DNA of 64,000 nt from Fusibacter ferrireducens (GTDB lineage: Bacteria; Bacillota; Clostridia; Peptostreptococcales; Acidaminobacteraceae): NCBI RefSeq assembly GCF_015352425.1, contig NZ_JADKNH010000006.1, positions 186,001 through 250,000 of the forward strand, written 5' to 3'. Of this stretch, positions 26,098-34,523 are shown one piece after another. Both the position numbers and the translations under genes were made by a program. Positions within the stretch are counted from its first letter, which is position 1. Each line of letters begins with the position of its first letter. A model generated the notes under the pieces. The model made no database searches and was not told the origin of the DNA. It saw only the letters and a list, made by a program, of their open reading frames with translations.

Positions 26098-26193
26098 AAC
26101 AAGATTTGAGCCGAAAGCTGTGCTAAGGCATGTTCACCCTCAAACAGCATCAGCGAAAATCGTTTTGAGGCATCGAAAGATGACTCAAATGTT
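26098..26193 (-). repeat. Dispersed ~96-bp repeat, copy A
   Basis: The reverse complement of this segment matches 30618-30713 at all but about 10 of 96 bases. It is 10 bases downstream of the oraE stop. Ends carry AACAAGATTTGAG-type inverted repeats and the middle has a CTCAAA/TTTGAG stem. Oriented opposite to copy B. Confidence 0.9.
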
Positions 26194-26202
26194 TTTTTGC
26201 GA

Positions 26203-28425
26203 TTATTCACCTCTTAGTGCCTTTGCTTTTTTTACGATAAATGTTGCGACATTAACACCCCTGTCATAACGCCCAAAGCCCTCGTCCATACCGTTTTCTC
26301 TTGCAATTTCTGGTGTTACCTGAGTGCCTCCAGCACAGATAATAAATTTATCTCTTACGCCTTTTTCCACTGCATATTCATGAATACGTTTCATGTTTTT
26401 ATAGTGGACATCGTCATGTGAGATGATGGTTGATGCCAAAATGACATTTGCATTGAGTTCAATGGCTGCATCAACTAGTTTTTCAACAGGTACACTTGTC
26501 CCAAGATATTCAACTTCCATGCCATACTTCTCAATACCACCATGTTTGATATCAATAACTTCTCTAAGACCAACGGAGTGCTCATCTTGTCCCACTGTGC
26601 CCGCTACGATTTTAACTGGATGTGCCTCTATTAACGCTCTGATTTCATCATCACTCATCACTTCTGGTTCCGGTGGAATTTCAACCGTTCTCATGTCGAG
26701 ATCCATATCCAGAACCCCTTTAACTTGTATTCTTGTCCCCTCCGATGGATGAAGCGCCTCAACATGGATCACTTCTGCATCTTTGAGGTTCATTTTTTTG
26801 GCAAACTCTAAAGCTGCGTATTGAGAAGGTCTTGCTGCCAATGGAATAACGAGGTCTACAGTGACAACACCATCTCCAAGCCATTGAACCTCTGGTTTAA
26901 CAAATGGTGATTCCCCATGTTCACCTCTATATTTTTCGGTCTCTTCCAAGCGTTTATTCACGTTATCCGTCTCATCGAGTTCATCTATAAAGATGATCTT
27001 TTCAGGCTTTTCAAAAGTACAGCCGTCTATTAACCTTGCAGGATCTTTTTCAGCTGCTTCATCATATTGAGCCACGTTATTGTGGCCATAATGTGCTGTA
27101 ACCGGTGCAAAGTAATCAGCTGCTCTTTCATAAACTGAACCTGCGCCAACGCCAGCATCGATCTTACGACCGATACCATCTCCATTTCTCTCTGGATACA
27201 TGCCTGAATCCACGAAGAATCCCTTTTCAACAGCGTTAAAGTAGCCGCCATTTTCCAAAATTTCTTCAATGTATAAAACAGCTCTCTCCTTCAGTTCTCT
27301 TGCCTGCTCTCTGAGATACCCTTCAGATTTAAGCTCTACCATCTCCATTAACCCATCAAGTCCTGTCAAGGTTTGTTTAGCGGTTTCACAAGCCTCAATA
27401 TTATACATATGCCAAGGCACATTTCTGCCTTCGTCTGGTGTAATTGTGGATTGAATGTCCGCTGAAGTCATTCTTGAAATAAGCATGTTCATAACATGTG
27501 TCACTGTGGCTTCTCTTGAAGAAGAGGTGATATACTTAGTATTCATTTGAGCTCTCATTTTGTACTCATCAAACAATTCTCTAAGGGCAACAGCATAAGG
27601 CAAGTCCAGCTTCATGCAAGGTGCTGGTGTGGATGTTGGCGGTACAGTTGATAAAGAAATATTGGCTTTAGGCATTCCCACTTTATGCGAATAAAGTGCA
27701 TTGATTCCATGTTGAACCATTAATTCAGGCATCACTTTCCATGCTTCTCTAGCCGTTGCATTTGCATTATGAGCGCCATCAATTTGAACCATGTCTGCCC
27801 ATGCCATTACTTTTTTGGATTCAGCAGCGTCAACAAAAGATCTCACCATATTGATGTTTCTGTAAAGCACGTTGTATTGTGGATCTTGATGTGCCCCGTT
27901 TACACCTTCTTCTGCAAGCATAACTGCAACATCTGGACCAGCAACACCTGACACGTATGAATGGTAATTAATTGGCCTGCCGACTTCTTCTTCAATTAGG
28001 TCCAGTGCTTTTCTATGCGCTCTGACTTGCTTTCTTGAAATTGGAATACCACCGATTCCCTGTGGTGTACCTTCTATAAGGCCATCAAAATGCGATTGCC
28101 CAGCGGTTCTGATCACCATGATGTGATCTGCCCCATGCCAAGCTGCCATCCTCATACGTCTAATATCATCTTCAAATCGACCTGAGGCGATTTCAGTTGT
28201 GATTGTATTATTAGGCTGTGGATCTATGTTGTTAAAATATTGAGATGCAGGACCTGCAATATAATTTTTAAGAGGTGTAGACATGTCTGAGTAAGTGAAA
28301 GGGCCATAAACTTGCTTGTCGCTTTTTTCTCTCCAAACCCATCCCCTTCTTTTAGGTACATAATGCTCAAGGTCATTTAATATTTCTTTTACATCGAGCT
28401 TCTTGTTGATATCCAGCTTTTGCAT
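26203..28425 (-). CDS. oraE: D-ornithine 4,5-aminomutase, large (E) subunit
   Basis: Coenzyme B12- and PLP-dependent mutase that turns D-ornithine into (2R,4S)-2,4-diaminopentanoate. 740 residues: an N-terminal PLP-binding TIM-barrel part (ISRKQVRAHRKALDLI, VMAWADMVQIDGAHNANATAREAWKVMPELMVQHG) and a C-terminal cobalamin domain with DEHSVGLREVIDIKHGG, in which H616 is the expected cobalt ligand and K627 the expected PLP lysine (the known C. sticklandii pair H618/K629 has the same 11-residue spacing), and YLGTSVP and ICAGGTQV loops. TAATG overlap with oraS. Complete and of usual length. Confidence 0.97.
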   Translation of the reverse strand: MQKLDINKKLDVKEILNDLEHYVPKRRGWVWREKSDKQVYGPFTYSDMSTPLKNYIAGPASQYFNNIDPQPNNTITTEIASGRFEDDIRRMRMAAWHGADHIMVIRTAGQSHFDGLIEGTPQGIGGIPISRKQVRAHRKALDLIEEEVGRPINYHSYVSGVAGPDVAVMLAEEGVNGAHQDPQYNVLYRNINMVRSFVDAAESKKVMAWADMVQIDGAHNANATAREAWKVMPELMVQHGINALYSHKVGMPKANISLSTVPPTSTPAPCMKLDLPYAVALRELFDEYKMRAQMNTKYITSSSREATVTHVMNMLISRMTSADIQSTITPDEGRNVPWHMYNIEACETAKQTLTGLDGLMEMVELKSEGYLREQARELKERAVLYIEEILENGGYFNAVEKGFFVDSGMYPERNGDGIGRKIDAGVGAGSVYERAADYFAPVTAHYGHNNVAQYDEAAEKDPARLIDGCTFEKPEKIIFIDELDETDNVNKRLEETEKYRGEHGESPFVKPEVQWLGDGVVTVDLVIPLAARPSQYAALEFAKKMNLKDAEVIHVEALHPSEGTRIQVKGVLDMDLDMRTVEIPPEPEVMSDDEIRALIEAHPVKIVAGTVGQDEHSVGLREVIDIKHGGIEKYGMEVEYLGTSVPVEKLVDAAIELNANVILASTIISHDDVHYKNMKRIHEYAVEKGVRDKFIICAGGTQVTPEIARENGMDEGFGRYDRGVNVATFIVKKAKALRGE

Positions 28426-28802
28426 TATTTTACCCCTCCTTTGAACATTGTCACAGCATCATCCCAGTGTTTCCCTTCGATCAATTCAAGACCTGCTGTT
28501 CTAATATCAAGATTTTTGGCCTGAGCCACTTTGTAAACCACGTGTCCAGCCCCATGGCCTATTAATCCCCTGTCTATAGCGCCATCTACTAGAGGCTGTG
28601 CTTCAAGACTAGAAAATCCCATTCTGAGTAGTACTGATCTTTCCACCGCTGGTGATGTGTGCGTTTTTGCCAAGTCAAGTAACGGGTCAACAACTTCCTC
28701 CAGTAGATTCCAGAAACGTTCTTTGAGCTGTTCATCTGTGAGATCTGCTAGATGTACTCTTCTTTGTTGAAAGTCATCTTCTCTCTTTAAAAAGCCTTTC
28801 AT
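28425..28802 (-). CDS. oraS: D-ornithine 4,5-aminomutase, small (S) subunit
   Basis: Partner of OraE in the heterodimeric aminomutase. 125 residues from the ATG at 28802 (MKGFLKREDDFQQRRVHLAD, AAGGAGG upstream), close to the about 121 residues known for OraS; the open frame extends 30 codons further upstream without support. Conserved SPAVERSVLLRMGFSSLEAQPLVDGAIDRGLIGHGAGHVVY. Its stop overlaps the oraE start (TAATG), and it follows ortB after 73 bases. Confidence 0.95.
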   Translation of the reverse strand: MKGFLKREDDFQQRRVHLADLTDEQLKERFWNLLEEVVDPLLDLAKTHTSPAVERSVLLRMGFSSLEAQPLVDGAIDRGLIGHGAGHVVYKVAQAKNLDIRTAGLELIEGKHWDDAVTMFKGGVK

Positions 28803-28875
28803 TGAATGATCCTCCTTATTTTTTATCTCCGCATGAGATTTAAGCTTCAAAATATAAAAATTAGAAAAATGTGAT

Positions 28876-30291
28876 TTAAAATTTAACTTCAAGTTCCCTT
28901 AATACACTGAGTACAAACGCTTCATCCATTCCTGTCTCATCCATTAAAAACTGAATATCCTCTTTAGAGACAGATTTGACATTGTTATTTTGAACTGCAT
29001 TTTTTACCACTGATTTACGTATTTTTTCCATGTCTAAATCAATGGCTTGAATGAGACTTGGATGTTCGGGTAAAATGATATTCACACCAGGAATTTGATC
29101 TTTTGGATTGCCGAATTTAATTTCGATGCCATTATCTCTCGCAAATGAGAGTTGAGGTTGAATATGCTTGCCCGCACCAGTATATTCTGTCTCTTGAACG
29201 ATGATGATTTGATCTTCATCGAGTTCACGTGCAATGCTGAAAGCCGCCGCAAGTGAAGTATTACCTGCAGGACCTCTTTCTAGGCCTTCTATCTGAGCAA
29301 GTGCCTCTGTCATGTAGAACACTTCTCCTTGTGTTACAGTGACATAGCGATCCATATAACGCATAGGTCTTGCCGCTGACCGCGGGACATCCGAGCGATC
29401 TGGATACGTCGCAAATGGCAATCCAAAACCCGTGTGTCCTGTTGTAAATGATTTTTTATTAAATTGGCTGTCACTTGCCATGTGAAGACCTGATAAATCC
29501 ACAGAGGCACCCACAACGACAGTATCTGTAGCTCCAGCCTTGATTAAACCTCTTGCTGTACCTGTTAGGTTACCACCGCCTGCATTCGTACAAACGACCA
29601 CATCTGGGTCCTTACCCACTCGCTCTCTCATTTGCATTGAAAGTTCATATCCCAAAGTTTCAACGCCTGCTATGCCAAATGGCGTATAGAGTGAGGCATT
29701 AAAATAGCCCGTTTCTTCAAGTAACAAAAGAAACTGATAAAATAATTCGGGCCCAACTGTAAGTTGGACAACTTCTGCACCGTAAGCCTCGCACTTACGT
29801 GCTTTTTCCACTATTTCAGGCTGTCCTAGACCTTTAGAATCAAATGTCTCTTGAACGATAATGCACTTGAGCCCTTGCATTGCCGCCTGTGAGGCAACAG
29901 CAGCACCATAATTGCCGCTTGTTGCTGCAATAACGCCCTTGTAACCTAGTTTTTTTGCATGATGAACGGCATTTGCAGCTCTTCTCGCTTTAAAACTGCC
30001 CGATGGGTTTCCACCTTCATCTTTAATAAATATACGGGCGCCTTTGCCTTTTTCAGAACATTTTCTAGCAAGTGCTGTCAAATTTTTGAGTTCAAAAATT
30101 GGCGTATTGCCCACACCGGTTTCTCCTTGAATGCTTTGCATTTCCTCAAGTGTGTACCCTGTTTCATGCATCATTTTTTCATAATCAAAGCCAATCCCAT
30201 CGCTTTCAAAAGTTGCGTAGTCTATCCCAATAGCTTTTTTCATAATTTCATTTCTTCTGCTCATCACTGCTTGATAGCTATTATCTTTCAT
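28876..30291 (-). CDS. ortB: 2-amino-4-oxopentanoate thiolase, beta subunit
   Basis: PLP subunit of the enzyme cleaving 2-amino-4-ketopentanoate with CoA to alanine and acetyl-CoA. 471 residues of the fold-type II (threonine synthase-like) family: PLP lysine K101 in GGNPSGSFKARRA, AATSGNYGAAVA, GGGNLTGTARGL (phosphate loop), and GFGLPFATYPDRSD. It overlaps the ortA 3' end by 11 bases. The pairing with a small OrtA defines it. Complete. Confidence 0.95.
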   Translation of the reverse strand: MKDNSYQAVMSRRNEIMKKAIGIDYATFESDGIGFDYEKMMHETGYTLEEMQSIQGETGVGNTPIFELKNLTALARKCSEKGKGARIFIKDEGGNPSGSFKARRAANAVHHAKKLGYKGVIAATSGNYGAAVASQAAMQGLKCIIVQETFDSKGLGQPEIVEKARKCEAYGAEVVQLTVGPELFYQFLLLLEETGYFNASLYTPFGIAGVETLGYELSMQMRERVGKDPDVVVCTNAGGGNLTGTARGLIKAGATDTVVVGASVDLSGLHMASDSQFNKKSFTTGHTGFGLPFATYPDRSDVPRSAARPMRYMDRYVTVTQGEVFYMTEALAQIEGLERGPAGNTSLAAAFSIARELDEDQIIIVQETEYTGAGKHIQPQLSFARDNGIEIKFGNPKDQIPGVNIILPEHPSLIQAIDLDMEKIRKSVVKNAVQNNNVKSVSKEDIQFLMDETGMDEAFVLSVLRELEVKF

Positions 30292-30592
30292 CTACGTCAC
30301 CTCCAAAAAGGATATCTTTTAAATCGATCCCTATTTGTAATAATTCAGGCACAAAATTACCAAAGGAATGTGAGTAAGTAGGATTGAATTCAACAATTTT
30401 ACCCGTTTCCAATCGGCCTGTAATCGTTTTAACAGTAACTTCCTCGCCTAACTTTGAATCCGACTGTGCAAAACCTTTAACCCACATTTCAAGAGGCACT
30501 TTTTTAGTATCTTCCGGCACTTGAGGCGCTCTTTGCTCACTGGTTAATATAATTCTATGAATTTTGACCCAATCGCCCTTTTTAATTTGCAT
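30281..30592 (-). CDS. ortA: 2-amino-4-oxopentanoate thiolase, alpha subunit
   Basis: 103-residue partner of OrtB, family length about 102. Start at the ATG at 30592 (MQIKKGDWVKIHRIILTSEQRAP), after GGTGG; the longer open frame to 30691 runs into the repeat element and its extra 33 residues have no homology support. Contains WVKIHRIIL, VPLEMWVKGFAQ and EFNPTYSHSFGNFVPELLQIG. It overlaps ortB and is separated from ord by 194 bases holding the repeat copies. Confidence 0.93.
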   Translation of the reverse strand: MQIKKGDWVKIHRIILTSEQRAPQVPEDTKKVPLEMWVKGFAQSDSKLGEEVTVKTITGRLETGKIVEFNPTYSHSFGNFVPELLQIGIDLKDILFGGDVDER

Positions 30593-30617
30593 CTCGGGCA
30601 CCACCTTTCTGTATAAT

Positions 30618-30713
30618 AACATTTGAGTCACCTGTTGATGTCTCAAAACGATTTTCGCTGACGCTGTTTGAGGTTGAACATCCCTCATCACAGCTTTTGG
30701 CTCAAATCTTGTT
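30618..30713 (+). repeat. Dispersed ~96-bp repeat, copy B
   Basis: Same sequence as copy A (26098-26193) in opposite orientation, about 90 percent identity. Starts AACATTTGAGTCA and ends GGCTCAAATCTTGTT, so its ends form a short inverted repeat. It lies between ord and ortA. Confidence 0.9.
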
Positions 30714-30721
30714 GTTTTAAT

Positions 30722-30776
30722 AACATTTGAGTCATCTCTCGATATCTCAAAACGATTTTCGCTGATGATCGCTGTC
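30722..30776 (+). repeat. Dispersed repeat, truncated copy C
   Basis: Repeats the first half of copy B (AACATTTGAGTCAT...CTCAAAACGATTTTCGCTGATG), directly 8 bases downstream of copy B in the same orientation, then diverges. The second half is missing. Confidence 0.85.
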
Positions 30777-30786
30777 TGCCGAAACC

Positions 30787-31836
30787 TTATTTGATCATTT
30801 TTCTCATATCTCCCATGATTGCTCTTGGAACTGGCAAATCAAGCATTGTTTTAAGACCTGGATCAGCATTAATGACTTGTGGAATCATGTTGACACACAT
30901 GGCAATTGTCCCAAGACCGCCCTCAACTTCTGGTCGAATACTCATATTGACTTCTGGCGTACCCTTTATTGTGACATAGTCCCCAGTAAAAGTACCTTCC
31001 ATTTCTGGTTCAATTTGTTGTGGATGAATCATATCAATTTTCACTTCGCCATTGACAAAGCCTTGACCTGTCATGTTGACACCAGCTACATTGCCAGCAG
31101 CCGCAAAACCATATGGCGATTTGCGATCAACATTGGTCACAATAGGTTTCATTTGAGTTTCATATTTTTCAACGTCCCATCCTATTGCATCACCAATCAT
31201 TCGAATGGATTCAGCAAAGCCAACATGACCTGCAAGCGAACCATCAGCTACACCAGCGTTAAACTCGTCCACAGTGATGCCCACGCCTTGCTCTTCCATT
31301 ACCGCAGGACCAAATGGCGATAAACTGTTCACACGTTTCGCTTCAATATGCGTTACATCTGTCATACAACCCGTCAAAATAACCACTAATAAGTCCATGA
31401 TCAAACCCGGATTGATACCTGTTCCCAAAATAGAAACGCCATTTTCTTTTGCTATTTTATCGAGTTCAGCAGCAAGTTCTGGATTTTGAGATTGCGGATA
31501 AGACATCTCTTCTGCAGTAGAAATCACATTTATTTTTTTCTCAAGCACAAATTTTAATCTTGGAAATGCTTTTGCTGTAAAAGAGTCCGTCGCACAAAGA
31601 CAGATGTCAGCACATTTCTCCGTTAAGACTTCTTCTATATTGGGATTGACAATCACACTAGGTCTATCACCTCTATCAACTCCAAGGATCTCATATATAT
31701 CTTTACCGACTCTTGCTTCATGTCTATCACAAACACCCACAATTTCAACGCCAGTTTTCGACGCTAACATTTTCGCCATACCACTACCCATGGCTCCAAA
31801 TCCCCAAATTACTACTTTTACATTCTCATTTCTCAT
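30787..31836 (-). CDS. ord: 2,4-diaminopentanoate dehydrogenase
   Basis: NAD(P)-dependent oxidative deamination of 2,4-diaminopentanoate to 2-amino-4-ketopentanoate and ammonia. 349 residues from the ATG at 31836 (MRNENVKVVIWGFGAMGSGM, after GGAGGTG); the longer frame up to 31905 enters the sigma-54 promoter region. N-terminal Rossmann motif WGFGAMGSGMAKML, followed by DRHEARVG, STAEEMSYP, LGTGINPGLIMDLL and a dihydrodipicolinate-reductase-like C-terminal half. First gene of the operon, behind the promoter at 31884-31898. Confidence 0.94.
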   Translation of the reverse strand: MRNENVKVVIWGFGAMGSGMAKMLASKTGVEIVGVCDRHEARVGKDIYEILGVDRGDRPSVIVNPNIEEVLTEKCADICLCATDSFTAKAFPRLKFVLEKKINVISTAEEMSYPQSQNPELAAELDKIAKENGVSILGTGINPGLIMDLLVVILTGCMTDVTHIEAKRVNSLSPFGPAVMEEQGVGITVDEFNAGVADGSLAGHVGFAESIRMIGDAIGWDVEKYETQMKPIVTNVDRKSPYGFAAAGNVAGVNMTGQGFVNGEVKIDMIHPQQIEPEMEGTFTGDYVTIKGTPEVNMSIRPEVEGGLGTIAMCVNMIPQVINADPGLKTMLDLPVPRAIMGDMRKMIK

Positions 31837-31883
31837 CAGAAAACACCTCCATATTGTAATTAGCCTTATGACCATAAATAAAC

Positions 31884-31898
31884 GCAAATACTGTGCCA
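31884..31898 (-). promoter_or_regulatory. Sigma-54 promoter of the ornithine operon
   Basis: Minus strand TGGCAC-N5-TTGC (31898-31884). GG and GC are 10 bases apart, as required for sigma-54. Transcription should start near 31872, 36 bases before the ord start codon. Matches the RpoN consensus TGGCAC-N5-TTGCA. Confidence 0.88.
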
Positions 31899-32028
31899 AA
31901 TGCATAAAACGATTTAGAGAATGCTTTAAGACATTGAAAACACAGGATGTTTATATATTCATACATTGTATTTCCCAAATAACACCACCCAAATTCAGCG
32001 TTATATTTTACATATTTATACATAATTC

Positions 32029-32042
32029 GCAAAAAATCTTGC
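32029..32042. promoter_or_regulatory. Degenerate activator palindrome site 3
   Basis: GCAAAAAATCTTGC, two mismatches from the perfect palindrome GCAAAATATTTTGC found at 32079 and 32110. Its centre is about 138 bases upstream of the -24 element. Confidence 0.55.
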
Positions 32043-32078
32043 TATTTTAATTGAAAATCAAATTTTCTCTAGAATAAA

Positions 32079-32092
32079 GCAAAATATTTTGC
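32079..32092. promoter_or_regulatory. Activator palindrome site 2 (candidate RocR binding site)
   Basis: Perfect 14-bp palindrome GCAAAATATTTTGC. Its centre lies about 189 bases upstream of the -24 box, in the range typical of upstream activating sites of sigma-54 activators. Confidence 0.75.
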
Positions 32093-32109
32093 TATCTAAA
32101 ATAATTAAA

Positions 32110-32123
32110 GCAAAATATTTTGC
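32110..32123. promoter_or_regulatory. Activator palindrome site 1 (candidate RocR binding site)
   Basis: Second exact copy of GCAAAATATTTTGC, 31 bases (about three helical turns) from the first. It lies 25 bases upstream of the -35 box of the divergent transporter, so it could influence both directions. Confidence 0.75.
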
Positions 32124-32147
32124 ATTTTGTTTTTTATACACTTTCTC

Positions 32148-32176
32148 TTTAAAGTCATCTGTAAATAGTTTATAAT
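32148..32176 (+). promoter_or_regulatory. Probable promoter of the MFS transporter
   Basis: TATAAT at 32171-32176 with TTTAAA at 32148-32153, spacing 17. The start codon is 22 bases further downstream, with GAGG before it. Confidence 0.6.
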
Positions 32177-32197
32177 CTCATAAAGCGAGGTAATCCT

Positions 32198-33436
32198 ATG
32201 AAAGCGATAATTAAGGACCCACAAATTAAAAAGTTTTGCTATTATGGTTTTTTTAAGAATTTAAAATTCTTTGAACCCTATCTCATTATTTATCTGTCTT
32301 CAGTTGGGTTATCCTATCTTCAAATTGGTGCCTTATACGCTTTCAGAGAAGCCGTCGTTTATATTTTTGAAATTCCTTCGGGTATAATTGCAGACACTTA
32401 TGGCAAAAAATTTGAGCTCATGACCTGCTTTATTTTTTATATGATTTCGTTCTCGCTGTTCTTTATCAGCAGCCATTTTTATGTCATCACGCTGGCAATG
32501 CTCTTCTTCGCACTGGGCGAAGCTTTTAGATCCGGCACGCATAAAGCCATGATTTTTGCCTATTTGGAACAAAAGAATTGGTTTGAATACAAGACATTCG
32601 TCTACGGCAGAACACGTTCCTTTTCGCTCATTGGAAGTGCACTATCTTCAATCATTTCTATTGCATTCTACTTATATGCAGGGAATCTTAAAATATTATT
32701 TGCATTTTCCATATTGCCTTATGTGTTTGATTTCATATTAATCGCCTCATATCCCGAGAGTTTAAACGAACGCCATAAAGTTACTTTTTCTCTTTCCGAC
32801 TTCTTTAGGGAAAACAAAAGACAATTAACGCGCTTTTTAAAATCCAAAAAATTGATCATGCTCACGTTGAATGCCGCATCTCTAGATGCTATTTTTAAAA
32901 GTGTTGAAGATTACATTCAACCTATTCTACAATTGCTCATCATCGCCACATTTGAAGCTACGGAGTCAACTCTGGTGGTCTATTTGGGTGTTGTCTATGG
33001 CATCATCGGTGTGATCAGTGCCGCTGGATCACGCAATGTCTATAAGCTTCTCAATCGCTATTCAAAGGCAAACCTCTTGGATCTGTTTTATAAACTCATG
33101 ATCCTGATCTTCTCAGGTATTGCACTTTTCACTTATTTTGAGCTCAGAATGATTATTGTGTTGCTCTTTATCCTTTCCAATATTTTAATAGATTCAAGAC
33201 GGCCAGTCTTCGTTGACATTATTGGTGATCACTTGGAAAAAGACCAGCGTGCCACGGTCTTATCCATAGAAAGTCAGTTGAAATCGTTTATCGTAATTTG
33301 CGTGGCCCCTCTATCTGGTGCCATTGCCGATCATTTTGGCTTCACTGCTGTCTTTATATTCTTAAGTGTACTTATGTTGATTTTATTGCAATTTTTTTCC
33401 GTTACAAAATTGTTCCAAAAACAAGCAAGCCATTAG
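32198..33436 (+). CDS. MFS transporter, substrate unknown
   Basis: 412-residue membrane protein with about 12 hydrophobic spans. The loop motif GIIADTYGKKFELM between spans 2 and 3 is the MFS loop signature (G-x-x-A-D-x-x-G-R/K), and GAIADHFGFTAVF in the C-terminal half is the second copy. The GLSYLQIGALYAFREAVVYIFEIPSG and GEAFRSGTHKAMIFAYLE segments are common to a drug/unknown-substrate clade. It is divergent from ord and shares its control region, so import of ornithine or arginine, or export of a by-product, is possible; the sequence gives no substrate. An EamA transporter follows 24 bases downstream. Confidence 0.9.
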   Translation: MKAIIKDPQIKKFCYYGFFKNLKFFEPYLIIYLSSVGLSYLQIGALYAFREAVVYIFEIPSGIIADTYGKKFELMTCFIFYMISFSLFFISSHFYVITLAMLFFALGEAFRSGTHKAMIFAYLEQKNWFEYKTFVYGRTRSFSLIGSALSSIISIAFYLYAGNLKILFAFSILPYVFDFILIASYPESLNERHKVTFSLSDFFRENKRQLTRFLKSKKLIMLTLNAASLDAIFKSVEDYIQPILQLLIIATFEATESTLVVYLGVVYGIIGVISAAGSRNVYKLLNRYSKANLLDLFYKLMILIFSGIALFTYFELRMIIVLLFILSNILIDSRRPVFVDIIGDHLEKDQRATVLSIESQLKSFIVICVAPLSGAIADHFGFTAVFIFLSVLMLILLQFFSVTKLFQKQASH

Positions 33437-33460
33437 CTTATTTTTATTCATGGAGGCCAA

Positions 33461-34345
33461 ATGAAGAATAAAACTGTTTATCTACTCATGATCCTTGCCA
33501 CATTTTTCTGGGCTGGTGCATTTATTGCCGGCAAGTTGGGCATCAATGCATTGAGTCCCACACTCTTGACTTTTTTTCGGATGGGGCTTGCCAGCTTGAT
33601 TCTCTTTCCTGTGTTAATCCACAAACACCCCCAGACTTGGAAAATAAATTCTGACCAACTCAAAATCGTCATTGCCACAGGCCTGATTGGCATGATTGGA
33701 TATCACATGTTCTTTTTTAGCGCACTCAAATACACCACAGCCTCAAAAGCCGCTATGATCAATGCCAGTAACCCGTTGATTACTGCTTTTTTAGCCAGTT
33801 TATTTGTCAGTGAAAAACTCACTCTAAAAAAAATCTTTTTTATTTTCACAGCACTTTTAAGTGTCATTTTTATTCTCATTAACGGCAATATAGAGAACCT
33901 ACTGACCTTAACTCTGAATAAAGGCGATCTCCTCATGCTTTGTGGTACGCTCTCATGGGCGATCTACTCTGTTATTGTGAGAAAATACATCCGTCAATTT
34001 GGGGCATTAAAACTTTCTGCCTACACCTTTTTGTCCAGTACCATAATGCTTGCCCCCTTTGCACTGATCACTTTTGTCAAGACCAATGCCATTGCCGTAG
34101 GACTCAATCCCTACCTTGCCGTGATCTATATGGCCATCTTTCCCACAGTAATCGGCTATCTCATCCAGCAATATGCCATTGGTCAAATTGGTGCATCTAA
34201 AACAGCTCTTTTTATCAATCTCGTCCCCATAATCTCCACTTTACTGGCAGTTATACTGCTCAACGAAACCGTTCATTTCTATCATCTTGTGAGTCTCATT
34301 GGCATCATACTCTCTGTCATTGGATTTAATCGCGTCAAGGTGTAG
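33461..34345 (+). CDS. EamA/DMT family transporter
   Basis: 294 residues, ten predicted spans in two EamA halves: FFWAGAFIAGKLGI and PTLLTFFRMGLASLIL in the first, GDLLMLCGTLSWAIYSVIVRKY and FINLVPIISTLLAVILLNE in the second. GGAGG before the ATG. Family members export small metabolites or amino acids; no specificity can be read. Likely in one transcript with the MFS gene; ends with a hairpin terminator. Confidence 0.93.
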   Translation: MKNKTVYLLMILATFFWAGAFIAGKLGINALSPTLLTFFRMGLASLILFPVLIHKHPQTWKINSDQLKIVIATGLIGMIGYHMFFFSALKYTTASKAAMINASNPLITAFLASLFVSEKLTLKKIFFIFTALLSVIFILINGNIENLLTLTLNKGDLLMLCGTLSWAIYSVIVRKYIRQFGALKLSAYTFLSSTIMLAPFALITFVKTNAIAVGLNPYLAVIYMAIFPTVIGYLIQQYAIGQIGASKTALFINLVPIISTLLAVILLNETVHFYHLVSLIGIILSVIGFNRVKV

Positions 34346-34412
34346 CAGGCCCTATTGTTGCACTTAGAAACATCCAATGCACCTTATCAGTGTTCTATCG
34401 ACTTATGAAAAA

Positions 34413-34466
34413 AACTGGCCTCATTGCCTTCAATATATTTGAAGACTTTAAGAACCAGTTCTTTTT
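34413..34466 (+). terminator. Terminator after the EamA gene
   Basis: AACTGG (34413-34418) with CCAGTT (34455-34460), inner CTTCAA/TTGAAG, then CTTTTTAATT. Bipartite stem; terminator likely. Confidence 0.75.
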
Positions 34467-34523
34467 AATTAAGCAATTTTTATAATTATTTCAACTTACG
34501 CCAACATCATATTTTTACTCATG

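Larger units (their letters stand above)
31837..32197. promoter_or_regulatory. Divergent control region ord / MFS transporter
   Basis: A 361-base region with the sigma-54 promoter of ord and three palindromic activator-type sites listed separately, plus a sigma-70 type promoter for the plus-strand transporter. No ORF with coding character. Confidence 0.75.

Noticed and set aside
26087-26269. Small plus-strand ORF containing PQTASAKIVLRH
   Set aside because: It only reads through the repeat element and into the oraE 3' end; no RBS.
30593-30691. N-terminal extension of OrtA
   Set aside because: The extra residues come from the repeat element (the same residue string appears opposite copy A) and the GGTGG-ATG at 30592 gives the family length.
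31837-31905. Upstream extension of Ord
   Set aside because: It overlaps the sigma-54 promoter and its start; GGAGGTG-ATG at 31836 is the natural start.
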